A stretch of DNA of 20,847 nucleotides from DATMBL01 sp050735975 (GCA_050735975.1 JBOHVS010000189.1:1-20847); one strand, 5' to 3'; shown: positions 13,386 through 20,847, numbered from the stretch's first letter. Notes: generated by a model not told the origin, from the letters alone. A program made the numbers and translations.

Positions 13386-13463
13386 GTTCAAGCAGTTGGA
13401 ATCGTTCAAACAGTCAATCAGTCTTAAGAATTTGACCGTTTGAACCGCTGGAACGGATTGAAC
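13386..13463 (+). repeat. GTTCAAGCAGTT hairpin repeat, unit A
   Basis: It starts GTTCAAGCAGTT and ends GGATTGAAC, with GTTCAA-type words in the left half and their complements (TTTGAAC, TTGAAC) in the right half, so it can fold on itself. Unit B lies at 13533-13612. Confidence 0.6.
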
Positions 13464-13532
13464 GGTTTGAACCGCTTGTAGTTAACCGTGGCATGCAGCT
13501 TGCGGACCGGGGTATTGCGCAGATCAGAAATT

Positions 13533-13612
13533 GTTCAAGCAGTTCTAACCGTTCAATCCGTCTGAGGCCTAAAGAATTTCAACCGCTGTTGGACCTTTTG
13601 AATGAGTTGAAC
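13533..13612 (+). repeat. GTTCAAGCAGTT hairpin repeat, unit B
   Basis: It is a direct, diverged copy of unit A: it has the same first 12 bases, the same central AAGAATTT-AACCG-like block and the same end GAGTTGAAC. It ends about 20 bp before the phospholipase D start. Confidence 0.6.
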
Positions 13613-13631
13613 TATCTTGAACCATAATTCT

Positions 13632-15194
13632 ATGGACACGATACTGAAACCGGGAAGCAACTGCTGGGACATCGCGGAAGTATCTAAAACCGGCCTGCTC
13701 GTCGACGCCCGCGACTACTACCGCGCTTTTTATCACGCCGCCAGGAGCGCTAAGAGCTACATTTTGATATCCGGTTGGCAATTCGACAGCAACGTCGTTC
13801 TGCTCCGCGGCGAGGACGCCAAAAACGCCGGAGAGGAACCGGCATTGCTGGCCTTCCTGAATAATCTCTGCGAGCAAAACAGCGGGTTGCGTATTTTTAT
13901 ATTGGCTTGGGATTTCAGCGTGATTTACAGCCTCGATCGAGAATGGTTTCAGGAGTTGTACATTAACTGGACCACCAACGAGAGACTCAAGTTCTGCTTT
14001 GATCAGTGCGATTCCTATGACGCTTGCCATCACCAGAAATTCGTCGTGATCGACGGGAAGATCGCCTTTGTCGGAGGTTTGGATCTCTGCTCCGCGCGTT
14101 GGGATGAGCGCGATCACCGCGTGGACAATCCGCTGCGGGTGAACGCAGACGGCAGTTCATATCGGTCGTTTCACGATCTGCAGTCTTGCCATTTCGGGCC
14201 CGTCGCTCGTAAGCTGGCGGAACTTTTCAAGACGCGGTGGAAAGTCGCCGGCGGAGAGGACCTCGATCTTCCATCCGAGCCCAAAGAAACCCCAGGCGAA
14301 TTTGAGCTGACGATTCCGATTAAGGCGAAACGTGTGGCGATCAGCCGGACGCAGTCTTCGATAGGTTGCGGCGGGGAGCCGGTTCGGGAAATCAGGAGCC
14401 TGTTATTGGACGCGATCGATGCCGCCGCGCATCTGATCTACATCGAGAACCAGTACTTTAGTTCGGAGGCGCTTTTCAAAGCCCTGCTCAATCGGATGAA
14501 GGACAAAAGCCGGTCGCCTCTCGAGGTCGTGTTGATCATTGCCAAAGATGCGGACGCTTTTTTGGAGCAGCTTTCAATCGGCATCGCTCAGACCCGCGTG
14601 ATCCGCCGGTTAAAGGAAGCCGCCCTGGAGACCGGCCATTGCTTGGGCATCTATCATCCGGCCTCCGCCGGCGCCGACGGGGAAGAGTTGCCCACGTATA
14701 TTCATTCGAAGCTCTTCTTGGTTGATGATCGCTTTTTAAGCGTCGGCTCGGCGAATATGAACAACCGCAGCATGGGCTACGATACCGAACTAAATGTCTC
14801 ATGGGAAGCCGCCGCAACCGAAACGGAACTGGTTGAATCCATTCGGGAGGCTCGAGTCAATCTAATGGCCGAGCACACCGGACTGGAGCCGGCAGCCTGC
14901 GCCGATTTGCGCCGTGTAGAAGGCCTCGTTAGATATCTTAATAGTATAGCTGATAACGGCTCCTCTCGTCTTCGCCACCACCCCGTCCGGAGTATCGCCG
15001 AAGAGTACGAGTGGATTGCATCCCTCTTGCCGGATGGTCTGCCATTCGATCCTAAAGGTCCGGCGGATCCGGAAACCTTTTACGAGGCCATGTCTGTCAA
15101 AGAAGACTCCTTTTTCACCAGAGGCGTTACGAGCTTGAAAACCTGGTTGCAAAATCTGGGGCAAATATCGACAGCCGACAAGCGTGAGACGTGA
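13632..15194 (+). CDS. Phospholipase D-family protein (two HKD motifs)
   Basis: The product is 520 aa from the ATG at 13632; an in-frame TTG at 13617 would add five residues but lies in the repeat. Two catalytic HKD motifs are complete: H134-x-K136-x4-D141 (HHQKFVVIDGKIAFVGG) and H358-x-K360-x4-D365 (IHSKLFLVDDRFLSVGSAN). Each is followed by the expected glycine/serine turn, and the second by the RSMGYDTELN block. Such proteins are phospholipases or transphosphatidylases (cardiolipin-synthase-like), acting on phosphodiesters through a phospho-histidine. IENQYF before the second motif is typical of the plant/bacterial PLD type. There is no signal peptide or membrane anchor, unlike most bacterial cardiolipin synthases. 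A C-terminal about 110-residue extension is not part of the catalytic core. It is flanked by repeats on both sides and seems to be a single-gene unit. Confidence 0.92.
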   Translation: MDTILKPGSNCWDIAEVSKTGLLVDARDYYRAFYHAARSAKSYILISGWQFDSNVVLLRGEDAKNAGEEPALLAFLNNLCEQNSGLRIFILAWDFSVIYSLDREWFQELYINWTTNERLKFCFDQCDSYDACHHQKFVVIDGKIAFVGGLDLCSARWDERDHRVDNPLRVNADGSSYRSFHDLQSCHFGPVARKLAELFKTRWKVAGGEDLDLPSEPKETPGEFELTIPIKAKRVAISRTQSSIGCGGEPVREIRSLLLDAIDAAAHLIYIENQYFSSEALFKALLNRMKDKSRSPLEVVLIIAKDADAFLEQLSIGIAQTRVIRRLKEAALETGHCLGIYHPASAGADGEELPTYIHSKLFLVDDRFLSVGSANMNNRSMGYDTELNVSWEAAATETELVESIREARVNLMAEHTGLEPAACADLRRVEGLVRYLNSIADNGSSRLRHHPVRSIAEEYEWIASLLPDGLPFDPKGPADPETFYEAMSVKEDSFFTRGVTSLKTWLQNLGQISTADKRET

Positions 15195-15222
15195 GGCGGA
15201 AGGCGAAAAGAGCATGGAGCAA

Positions 15223-15290
15223 GGTCCGCCACAAAGCATCGGCGGATCGGCCTCAGGCCGAAGCTAAGGGCTAAGCGCAAAGAGCAGGAG
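15223..15290 (-). repeat. 68-bp composite repeat, copy 3 (inverted)
   Basis: Its reverse complement equals 10445-10512 over all 68 bases. It begins 28 bp after the phospholipase D stop and is followed by CAATCCG-type and TCAGAGGTC heptamers (to about 15365). Confidence 0.85.
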
Positions 15291-15365
15291 GAATTGCGGA
15301 TTTCGGATTGCGAATTGTGGATTTAGGAAACAGGAGGTCAGGGATCAGCGGTCAGAGGTCGAGGA
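15291..15365. repeat. Heptamer tract next to the third 68-bp copy
   Basis: GCGGATTTCGGATTGCG words are the reverse complement of the 1267/6591 stretch. They are followed by GGAGGTCAGGGATCAGCGGTCAGAGGTC, written here only as the heptamer family GGTCAGA. Confidence 0.65.
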
Positions 15366-15418
15366 AAAGACAGCGAAGAGTACCAAAGGGGAACGCAACG
15401 AAAGGCAACCGCGGGCAG

Positions 15419-15474
15419 TGTCATTTCGACCGTCAGACGGTGTTTTCACACAGTCTGACGTAGGGAGAAATCTT
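15419..15474. repeat. TGTCATTTCGA hairpin element
   Basis: It has ATTTC / GAAAT outer arms and a perfect inner hairpin CGTCAGAC (15431-15438) / GTCTGACG (15453-15460). It has the same outer words as the element at 5629-5658 but a different stem sequence. Confidence 0.65.
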
Positions 15475-15513
15475 TTGCTAGACATTGGGTATCAGCAAAG
15501 ATTGCGTAGTGCG

Positions 15514-15640
15514 CTGACCTCTGATGTCTGACATCTGATCTCTGGAATTAGGCAGGGAGCCATCAATTGCGAAATTCGAATTTCGAAAATTCGAAGTCAT
15601 TTTTCTGATTTCTGACGTCTGACTTCTGACGTCTGATTCT
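15514..15640. repeat. TGACGTC/TGACCTC heptamer tract before the DUF748 gene
   Basis: TGACCTCTGATGTCTGACATC words are followed by a perfect 16-bp palindrome CGAAATTCGAATTTCG (15570-15585) and then TCTGACGTCTGACTTCTGACG up to 5 bp from the start codon at 15645. There is no recognisable Shine-Dalgarno in this leader. Confidence 0.7.
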
Positions 15641-15644
15641 GCGT

Positions 15645-17297
15645 ATGGCATTCGCCGATCGTTTAAGAACATTAAACTTCAGAGGCAAGGTTCAGCATCT
15701 TCGCGAGCGGCACCCCCGGACACGCTATTCACCTCGGGCCAAAATCGGTCTCTGGACCGCCGGAATTGTCGGGATGCTTGTGTTACTGGCAATCGGCATC
15801 TCATTTTTCATCGATGAGCCTTTGCGCCGCAGAATGGAGAAGAATATCAACAATGCTCTCGACGGCTACACGGTGCGCATCGCCAGGCTGGATTTTCATC
15901 CAATAGGGCTTTCGCTGGATTTGGAGGAGTCCACGATCATACAAAACGACCAACCGGAACCGCCGGTCGCCTATCTTCCAAACCTCACTGCCAGCGTCGA
16001 CTGGCGTGCCCTCGTTTACGGCCGCGTCGTCGCTGATTTCGAAATCGACAATCCGAAGATCTACATCAATCGAAAGCAAACACAAAAGGAAATTGAAGAC
16101 AAAGTGCCAATGGAGCAGCGTGGCTGGCAAGAGGCGCTGCAGGCCATTTATCCGCTGAAGATCAATCATTTTGTCGTGCGCGAAGGCGAGCTTACTTATG
16201 TCGACCAGGGGCCTTTCCGCCCGCTCGAACTCACCAAGGTAAATTTCCGCGCAGAAAATATTCGCAACGTCACGTCTGAGCAAGGGGTCTACCCTTCCGA
16301 GGTTCATCTGGACGCCATTGTATTTGGCAGCGGCAAAGTTATCGCGGATGGCAATGCCGACTTTCTGGCCGACCCGCATGTGAGCTTCAAGACCACCGCA
16401 TCCCTTGACCGTGTACAGTTGGATTACTTTGAACCGATTATCGCGCGATACAATTTCGCGGTACATGAAGGGACTTTATCAGCCAAGGGCGTTATGGAAT
16501 ACGCCGGCCATACAAAGTTCATAGAAATCGGCGAGCTGAAGATGGCGGGTGTCAACGCTGAGTATATCAACAGATCTACTGAGCCGGCTCCAAAAGCAGT
16601 ATCGAAAAAGGTAGACCGCGCCGCCAAGAAATACAGCGATGCCCCCACTCTCGAAGTACGCATCGACCGAGTGCAAGCGAATGGCAAGTTGGGTTTTTTG
16701 AACGAGGCGAGACAACCTCCATACAGACTCTTTCTAGATCAGACCGATTTGCGCATCGCCAATTTCAGCAATCAGTCCGCAGACGGCGTGATGGTCAGTA
16801 ACCTGAGAGGAAAATTTATGGGCAGGGGAGAGACCCACATGACCCTCAATGCTCGGCCGAACAAAAAAGGTCCGGATTTCGATCTGAAGATTGGTATCGA
16901 TAACACCGACATGCGGGCGATGAACGATCTCTTTCGCTCGTACGGTAACTTTGACGTTGTCGCGGGCCTGTTCTCCTTTTACTCTGAGATGTCGGTGCGC
17001 AATGGTAAGCTCGAGGGTTACGTAAAGCCGCTGTTTCAAGAAATGGATGTTTACGATCGACGCCAGGATCGAGAGAAGGGCCTGTTTCGGAAGTTGTACG
17101 AGGGAGTGATAGGAGGTTTGTCGATGTTGCTCCAGAACAGTCCTAGAGATGAAGTTGCCACCTCAGTTTCGGTTTCCGGGAAGCTTTCCAATCCCCAGAC
17201 GAGCACGTGGGATACCATCCTGGGGCTTATCCAAAATGCTTTCTTTAAGGCCATATTGCCGGGCTTCGAACGCGAAGCTTCCGCAGATAATCGTTGA
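15645..17297 (+). CDS. DUF748 / AsmA-like membrane-anchored periplasmic protein
   Basis: This 550-aa protein has a basic cytoplasmic N-terminus (1-33), one membrane anchor (about 34-56, GLWTAGIVGMLVLLAIGISFF) and a long periplasmic region. Typical DUF748 features follow: RRRMEKNINNALDGYTVRIARLDF right after the anchor, LPNLTASVDWRALVYGRVVADFEI, an ID.P.IYINR strand, and a C-terminal VSVSGKLSNPQTSTWDTI before a short amphipathic end. DUF748/AsmA proteins are repeating beta-groove proteins thought to bridge the inner and outer membranes for lipid transport or envelope assembly. The length is within the shorter end of that family. The start lacks a Shine-Dalgarno because heptamer repeats abut it; the next Met (44) would lose the anchor, so the first ATG is preferred. 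Confidence 0.8.
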   Translation: MAFADRLRTLNFRGKVQHLRERHPRTRYSPRAKIGLWTAGIVGMLVLLAIGISFFIDEPLRRRMEKNINNALDGYTVRIARLDFHPIGLSLDLEESTIIQNDQPEPPVAYLPNLTASVDWRALVYGRVVADFEIDNPKIYINRKQTQKEIEDKVPMEQRGWQEALQAIYPLKINHFVVREGELTYVDQGPFRPLELTKVNFRAENIRNVTSEQGVYPSEVHLDAIVFGSGKVIADGNADFLADPHVSFKTTASLDRVQLDYFEPIIARYNFAVHEGTLSAKGVMEYAGHTKFIEIGELKMAGVNAEYINRSTEPAPKAVSKKVDRAAKKYSDAPTLEVRIDRVQANGKLGFLNEARQPPYRLFLDQTDLRIANFSNQSADGVMVSNLRGKFMGRGETHMTLNARPNKKGPDFDLKIGIDNTDMRAMNDLFRSYGNFDVVAGLFSFYSEMSVRNGKLEGYVKPLFQEMDVYDRRQDREKGLFRKLYEGVIGGLSMLLQNSPRDEVATSVSVSGKLSNPQTSTWDTILGLIQNAFFKAILPGFEREASADNR

Positions 17298-17370
17298 GAA
17301 CTGCCGTTGGACTGTTTGATCAAGGGGCCTTATTTGCTCCGATTATATTATAGCGCGCGAAAATTTCCTT

Positions 17371-17432
17371 GATTTTTGCAAAAATCTCAGTAAAAAAGTT
17401 GATGCTTGGAGGTAGTCAAACGGGGTATCCCC
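17371..17432. promoter_or_regulatory. Two short palindromes upstream of the receiver gene
   Basis: GATTTTTGCAAAAATC (17371-17386) is a perfect 16-bp palindrome, and GGGG-tat-CCCC (17422-17432) lies 28 bp before the TTG start. The upstream stretch 17340-17356 is A+T-rich (TTATATTATAG) and could hold a -10 box. They are possible operator sites or a hairpin terminator for the DUF748 gene. Confidence 0.35.
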
Positions 17433-17460
17433 CTATCCTCAAGACCCAAAGGATCAGGCT

Positions 17461-17814
17461 TTGAGCGTTCTCCTCGTTGAAGACGAGCCTCTCTCTCGCC
17501 GGCAGGTGGCTCGGTTTATTCGTAACGAAGGCTACCTGGTGCAGGAAGCCGCAACCGGGAAAGCAGCGCTCGACCTGATCAACAGCAATGATTTTGCTGT
17601 AGTGATTACCGACTTGCGGCTCCCCGATGCCGTTACCGGAATGGATATCCTTAACCGCTTCGAGCAGGTTTCGCCTCGAAGAGGTAAGATTCTTATAACC
17701 GCTTTCGGCTCCGACACTATCGAAATGGCCGCGCGCTCGTTGGGAGCTCTCTACATATCGAAACCCCTCGATTTGGAAGATCTGCTGCTGAAAATCAAAA
17801 GTTTTCTGCCCTAA
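17461..17814 (+). CDS. Stand-alone response-regulator receiver domain (CheY-like)
   Basis: The product is 117 aa, a complete receiver fold with nothing attached. It has the acidic pocket E7-D8-E9 (VEDEP), phospho-acceptor D51 (VVITDLRLPD), T80 (KILITAFG) and K101 (YISKPLDL). There is no output domain, so it either signals by protein contact or passes phosphate on. The start must be TTG at 17461: the frame is closed by TAG at 17413 and no ATG/GTG lies between; AAAGGATCAGG precedes it at a workable distance. The sequence from the first residues (MSVLLVEDEP) fits a true receiver start. A histidine kinase begins 239 bp downstream on the same strand, separated by an inverted-repeat element, and is the likely partner. 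Confidence 0.9.
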   Translation: MSVLLVEDEPLSRRQVARFIRNEGYLVQEAATGKAALDLINSNDFAVVITDLRLPDAVTGMDILNRFEQVSPRRGKILITAFGSDTIEMAARSLGALYISKPLDLEDLLLKIKSFLP

Positions 17815-17887
17815 TCAAAAAACCGTCTGCCTATATTGACTCTTCCGCATTTCCAACAATAAATAGTCAGACTGAAAAATGTTATTT

Positions 17888-18033
17888 GCAGGCTGCTCAA
17901 AAAGATCTCAGAGGCGAGGCGCGCGTCCTACGCAGTTTCAAGTCCAGAGTCTCGGTTTCGCGTTTAACCTGAGACTCGGAACTCGAGACCCGAAACCGCG
18001 AAGCGCGCATATGAGTCTTTTTCAGCAGCCTGC
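17888..18033. repeat. MITE-like element with 17-bp terminal inverted repeats
   Basis: The left end GCAGGCTGCTCAAAAAG (17888-17904) and the right end (18017-18033) match as inverted repeats at 16 of 17 bases. Inner inverted parts include GAGTCTC/GAGACTC and GCGCGC blocks. Its 146 bp carry no ORF. The ends resemble dispersed repeats common in Deltaproteobacteria-like genomes. It lies between the receiver and kinase genes and ends 19 bp before the kinase start. No target-site duplication is obvious. Confidence 0.8.
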
Positions 18034-18052
18034 TAGGGCTTAACTGCCGACC

Positions 18053-20260
18053 ATGCGTCTCTTATTTACCCGTGAGCTTCCTTTACGTAGACATATATAC
18101 CTGCTCATCTTCCTGACTTTAGCTCCCCTCCTCTTCTTTTCTATCGTCTTGCTTGTCTTCTTTGCGCGCTCCGAGCAGGCGAGTATAGAGCGGGGCCTTA
18201 AGGACACCAGCCGCGCGCTCACTGCTGCGGTGGATCGTGAGCTGGAAAGCTCGATGAGAACCCTCACGGCTTTGGTCACATCTGAGCTTTTGGATTTGGA
18301 CAGGTTTCCCGAATTTTATCAACTCTGCCGGCGAGTGCTTGCCAGCCAGAGGGGCTGGAAGAATGTCATCCTGCATGATCCGTCCGGAAAAGCAATTGTT
18401 AATCTACTGAGACCTTTTGGGAGCGATCTGCCCAATGTAATCGAGCAAAAAAGCTTCGCGGAAGTTCTAAGGACCGGAAACCCCGCCATTGAACGATTGG
18501 TCAAAGATCCTATCACCGGAGTGACCGCCGGAGTTCGGGTGCCGGTTCTACGCAATGGAGAAATAAAGTATGTGCTCACGGCGCTTTTCGACCCCGACCT
18601 CTTCCAGCAGATTTTTCGCGAGCAGAATCTTCCGGCAAACTGGGTGGGAACGATCTACGATCAGGAAAAGATAATAATCGCCCGCACCCATGCCATTGAA
18701 AAGCTTCTCGGCCGGCCCGCAGGTCCTCTCGTCAAGCAGGCGCCTCACGATGTCCGAGAGGGATGGCTTAAGGGATTCAATCGCGATGGAGTTATGTCCT
18801 ATGCCGCATACAGTCAATCGCCGTTTTCCGGGTGGTCCGTAGCGATTGCTGTTCCTGCGGCAGTTCTCAATCTCCCTTTTTACCGTTCGATGTCATTGAT
18901 TTTGGCGCTCGGGATCGGTTCATTGTTGATCGGAATAGCTTTGGCGATCTTCATCGGCAGGCGCATTTACCAATCAGTAGGACTTTTAAAAACATTGGCC
19001 AATACACTGGGGCATAGAGAAGCGATTGCCAAACCCGAGCGAAGCAAGATTTCTGAGTTGAATGAGGTGACTCGGGCGCTAGAGGACGCGTCTCGTCTTT
19101 TGCAAGGCCGGGCGGCCGAACGTGATCGGGTGGAGGAAGATCTCCGCAGCCTCGGTCGTGAATTAGAAAAACGAGTCTCGTCACGAACTGCCGAACTATC
19201 TGTGGCCAATGAGATACTTCTTCGACAAGCGGAGCTTCTTGACCTCACGCATGACGCGGTCTTGGTTCGAGGTTTTGTTGCCGGGCGGATTAATCTCTGG
19301 AATCGAGGGGCCAGCGAAATGTACGGGTGGACCTCGGAAGAAGTCATCGGAAAGGTTTTTCATGCGCTGCTGCAAACAAAATTTCCGGAACCCGCCGAGA
19401 AGATTGAAGAACGACTGGCTTTTATCGGCCGCTGGGAAGGTGAGTTAGTTCAGACAAAAAAAGACGGCAGCGAGCTTACCGTCATGAGTCGCTGGTCGGT
19501 GAGGCGAGATCCGGACGGCCGGCCGATTGCAATCCTCGAAGTAAATTCCGATATCACGGGGAAAAAGCAGGCCGAGAAGAAGGCGCATGAGGCGGAAAAG
19601 CTCGCGACCCTGGGAAGCACGGCCGCTGTATTCGCTCATGAGATTGGCAACCCTCTCAACGGCATAACCGCCTCTCTACAGCTCGCATTGCAGCAGCTTA
19701 AGAGCTGCCCCGACAACATTGACGATATTACTTCCAGCCTCCGAGATGGCGTACGAGAAATTGGGCGTTTAGGGGCACTGCTCCAGGAGTTTCGTGCCTT
19801 CGTCCGGCCGCAGTTGCTTCGGCGGGAGCTAACTGACCTGCGCACCATCATTACAGAAACGATCAATATGCAATTACCCGTTTGCGAAGCGGCTGGAATT
19901 AAGGTTGAAGTTCTTGTCAAAGACGTTTTGCCGCCGGTGCTGGGTGATGCCGCAAAAATTAAGCAGGTGTTTCTAAACCTCCTTAAGAACGCTTGTGAAG
20001 CAATGCCCGACGGAGGAATGCTGATCGTAAGCGCATATTTGTTTGAGGAAACCGTAACTGTAGAGATCAGCGATACCGGTTGTGGCATTCCCCATGGGGC
20101 GAATATTTTTGAGCCATTTCAGTCGTCAAAGCCTGATGGCATGGGCTTGGGCCTCGCCATCGTTCGACAGATCATCTCAGCGCACGGCGGCACGGTCGAA
20201 TACGCCAGTGAAAAACGCGAAGGCACGACTTTCAAGGTCCGGCTCCCCACCGCCCCTTAA
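18053..20260 (+). CDS. Cache-PAS sensor histidine kinase (NtrB-like)
   Basis: This 735-aa membrane kinase has TM1 at about 16-38, a periplasmic double-Cache-type sensor at about 40-270 (GWKNVILHDPSGK, FAEVLRTGNPAI, GVRVPVLRNGEIKYVL), TM2 at about 280-302, a HAMP-like linker and coiled coil (303-390), a PAS domain at about 392-505 (LTHDAVLVRG, W.RGASEMYGWTSEEVIGK, VNSDITGKKQ), and HisKA with phospho-acceptor H529 (FAHEIGNPLNG). The HATPase has its N box at LNLLKNACEA (N646), DTGCGIP at 674-680 and GMGLGLAI at 696-703. The kinase core is complete. The ligand is unknown; Cache domains commonly bind small organic acids or amino acids. The likely partner is the stand-alone receiver just upstream. 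No good Shine-Dalgarno is seen; the leader is the end of the MITE-like element. Confidence 0.93.
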   Translation: MRLLFTRELPLRRHIYLLIFLTLAPLLFFSIVLLVFFARSEQASIERGLKDTSRALTAAVDRELESSMRTLTALVTSELLDLDRFPEFYQLCRRVLASQRGWKNVILHDPSGKAIVNLLRPFGSDLPNVIEQKSFAEVLRTGNPAIERLVKDPITGVTAGVRVPVLRNGEIKYVLTALFDPDLFQQIFREQNLPANWVGTIYDQEKIIIARTHAIEKLLGRPAGPLVKQAPHDVREGWLKGFNRDGVMSYAAYSQSPFSGWSVAIAVPAAVLNLPFYRSMSLILALGIGSLLIGIALAIFIGRRIYQSVGLLKTLANTLGHREAIAKPERSKISELNEVTRALEDASRLLQGRAAERDRVEEDLRSLGRELEKRVSSRTAELSVANEILLRQAELLDLTHDAVLVRGFVAGRINLWNRGASEMYGWTSEEVIGKVFHALLQTKFPEPAEKIEERLAFIGRWEGELVQTKKDGSELTVMSRWSVRRDPDGRPIAILEVNSDITGKKQAEKKAHEAEKLATLGSTAAVFAHEIGNPLNGITASLQLALQQLKSCPDNIDDITSSLRDGVREIGRLGALLQEFRAFVRPQLLRRELTDLRTIITETINMQLPVCEAAGIKVEVLVKDVLPPVLGDAAKIKQVFLNLLKNACEAMPDGGMLIVSAYLFEETVTVEISDTGCGIPHGANIFEPFQSSKPDGMGLGLAIVRQIISAHGGTVEYASEKREGTTFKVRLPTAP

Positions 20261-20492
20261 GGCCAGAGATCAGAGGTCGGAGATCAGCGGTAGGAAGGAA
20301 GACTGCGGAGGCCTTTTAGAGACAAATTTTTGAAGGAGTTCGACGTTTTTGTCATAACGTGTCTTAGCAGAATCGCAAAAATCCTTCAGAAATCAGTGCC
20401 CTAAGCTTGGCATGTTTTCTGCTCGTGGATTAGCGGCACGTCATTATCACACAAGCCGAAGCTCTCAACGTCCATGTCACGACGAGTGGCCG
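20261..20492. other. Intergenic region with heptamer words
   Basis: Directly after the kinase stop are AGAGATCAGAGGTCGGAGATC words (20264-20294 region) of the same GGTCAGA family as 15330-15365. The rest holds no gene or convincing terminator that I can see. Confidence 0.5.
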
Positions 20493-20847
20493 ATGGTTGA
20501 ACTAAACGAAGATTCCGCGGTCCCAATTGTTGAATACTCCAAGGCCCTGCGCGCGATTGGTTGCGCGCTAGAGGCGCTCCGGGTCGAAGCTTTTGAGCTA
20601 ACCTGTGAAGGAGCGAATTATACCGTGCGGGTAAAATCCCAACGCAAGAAAGAGGCAAAAGGCGTTTTTGCGGTACTTCACCGCATATTCGCCAATTCCC
20701 CTGGTAATTCTGCAGTCGGCCTCCAGTTAATCTACACACCCAAGGAAATAGATTGGCTGGACCAAGAAGGCCAGCTAAGACGGCGCGACGCCGGCAATCC
20801 GGATCCGCACAGCCTGCCACAGGCACTACGGGCGATCGGCGCCTATC
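20493..20847 (+). CDS. Unrecognised protein, 3' end missing (window edge)
   Basis: An open plus-strand frame runs from the ATG at 20493 to the window edge (118 codons seen), beginning MVELNEDSAVPIVEYSKALR. The frame stays open further back to an ATG at 20412, which would add 27 residues rich in Arg/His/Ser (less protein-like), so 20493 is preferred; neither start has a clear Shine-Dalgarno. The visible part contains a predicted helix (YSKALRAIGCALEALRVEAFELTC), an alternating-strand stretch (NYTVRVKSQ) and a Lys/Arg-rich link (QRKKEAKG), with no signal peptide. Codon use looks ordinary compared with its neighbours. I recognise no family; the rest of the gene is needed. Confidence 0.55.
   Translation, partial: MVELNEDSAVPIVEYSKALRAIGCALEALRVEAFELTCEGANYTVRVKSQRKKEAKGVFAVLHRIFANSPGNSAVGLQLIYTPKEIDWLDQEGQLRRRDAGNPDPHSLPQALRAIGAY

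Noticed and set aside
20401..20826. 141-codon minus-strand frame at the right edge
   Set aside because: It is antisense to the plus-strand frame from 20493, which reads more like a protein (helix and strand patterns, Lys/Arg link); the minus frame is Pro/Arg/Gly-rich without pattern.

Overview
This 20.8 kb chromosomal window comes from a bacterium I cannot place confidently. It is moderately G+C-rich by eye. TTG/GTG-type starts, an NtrB-like sensor kinase, an AsmA/DUF748 protein, a YdiJ-like FAD/Fe-S dehydrogenase and very many small palindromic and 7-mer intergenic repeats would suit an uncultivated soil or subsurface Gram-negative (Desulfobacterota, Methylomirabilota or similar). This is a guess from gene style, not from a marker gene. 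There is no rRNA, tRNA, CRISPR array, transposase or phage gene.

Layout. (1) 1-1189, minus strand: a secreted thrombospondin-type-3/left-handed beta-helix protein overlaps by ATGA a DUF296 (PPC) gene that runs off the left edge. (2) 1354-5435, minus strand: a mandelate-racemase-subgroup enolase-superfamily enzyme, then 2 bp later a 996-aa FAD-oxidase/Fe-S/CCG dehydrogenase; together they look like a 2-hydroxy-acid or acid-sugar oxidation pair. (3) 5436-6461: palindromic elements, then a decayed and an intact copy of a 71-aa uncharacterised gene on the plus strand. (4) 6788-10919, minus strand: GlsB/YeaQ-type membrane protein, PoxB/YdaP-like TPP flavoenzyme, an Anabaena sensory rhodopsin transducer (ASRT) homologue and a fatty-acid-hydroxylase/sterol-desaturase membrane protein. 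(5) 11194-13089: the second intact copy of the 71-aa gene (plus), then the TIGR02587/TIGR02588 membrane pair (minus). (6) 13632-20260, plus strand: a phospholipase D-family enzyme, a DUF748 protein, a stand-alone receiver domain and a Cache-PAS-histidine kinase. (7) 20493-20847: a partial unknown gene leaving the right edge.

The striking property of the window is its repeat content. Nearly every gene boundary carries degenerate 6/7-bp tandem words (TGCTCCN, TGACCTC, TCTCTG, CAATCCG), hairpin elements, or a 68-bp composite repeat present three times (two copies identical and inverted). Several of these repeats have become functional sequence: one is translated inside the beta-helix gene, one forms the C-terminal tail of the dehydrogenase, and others supply the Shine-Dalgarno sequence (and in one case the start codon) of the ASRT and hydroxylase genes. 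I see no complete new defence or mobile system. The best candidates for undescribed biology are this repeat-gene interplay, the rhodopsin-less ASRT neighbourhood and the duplicated 71-aa family.
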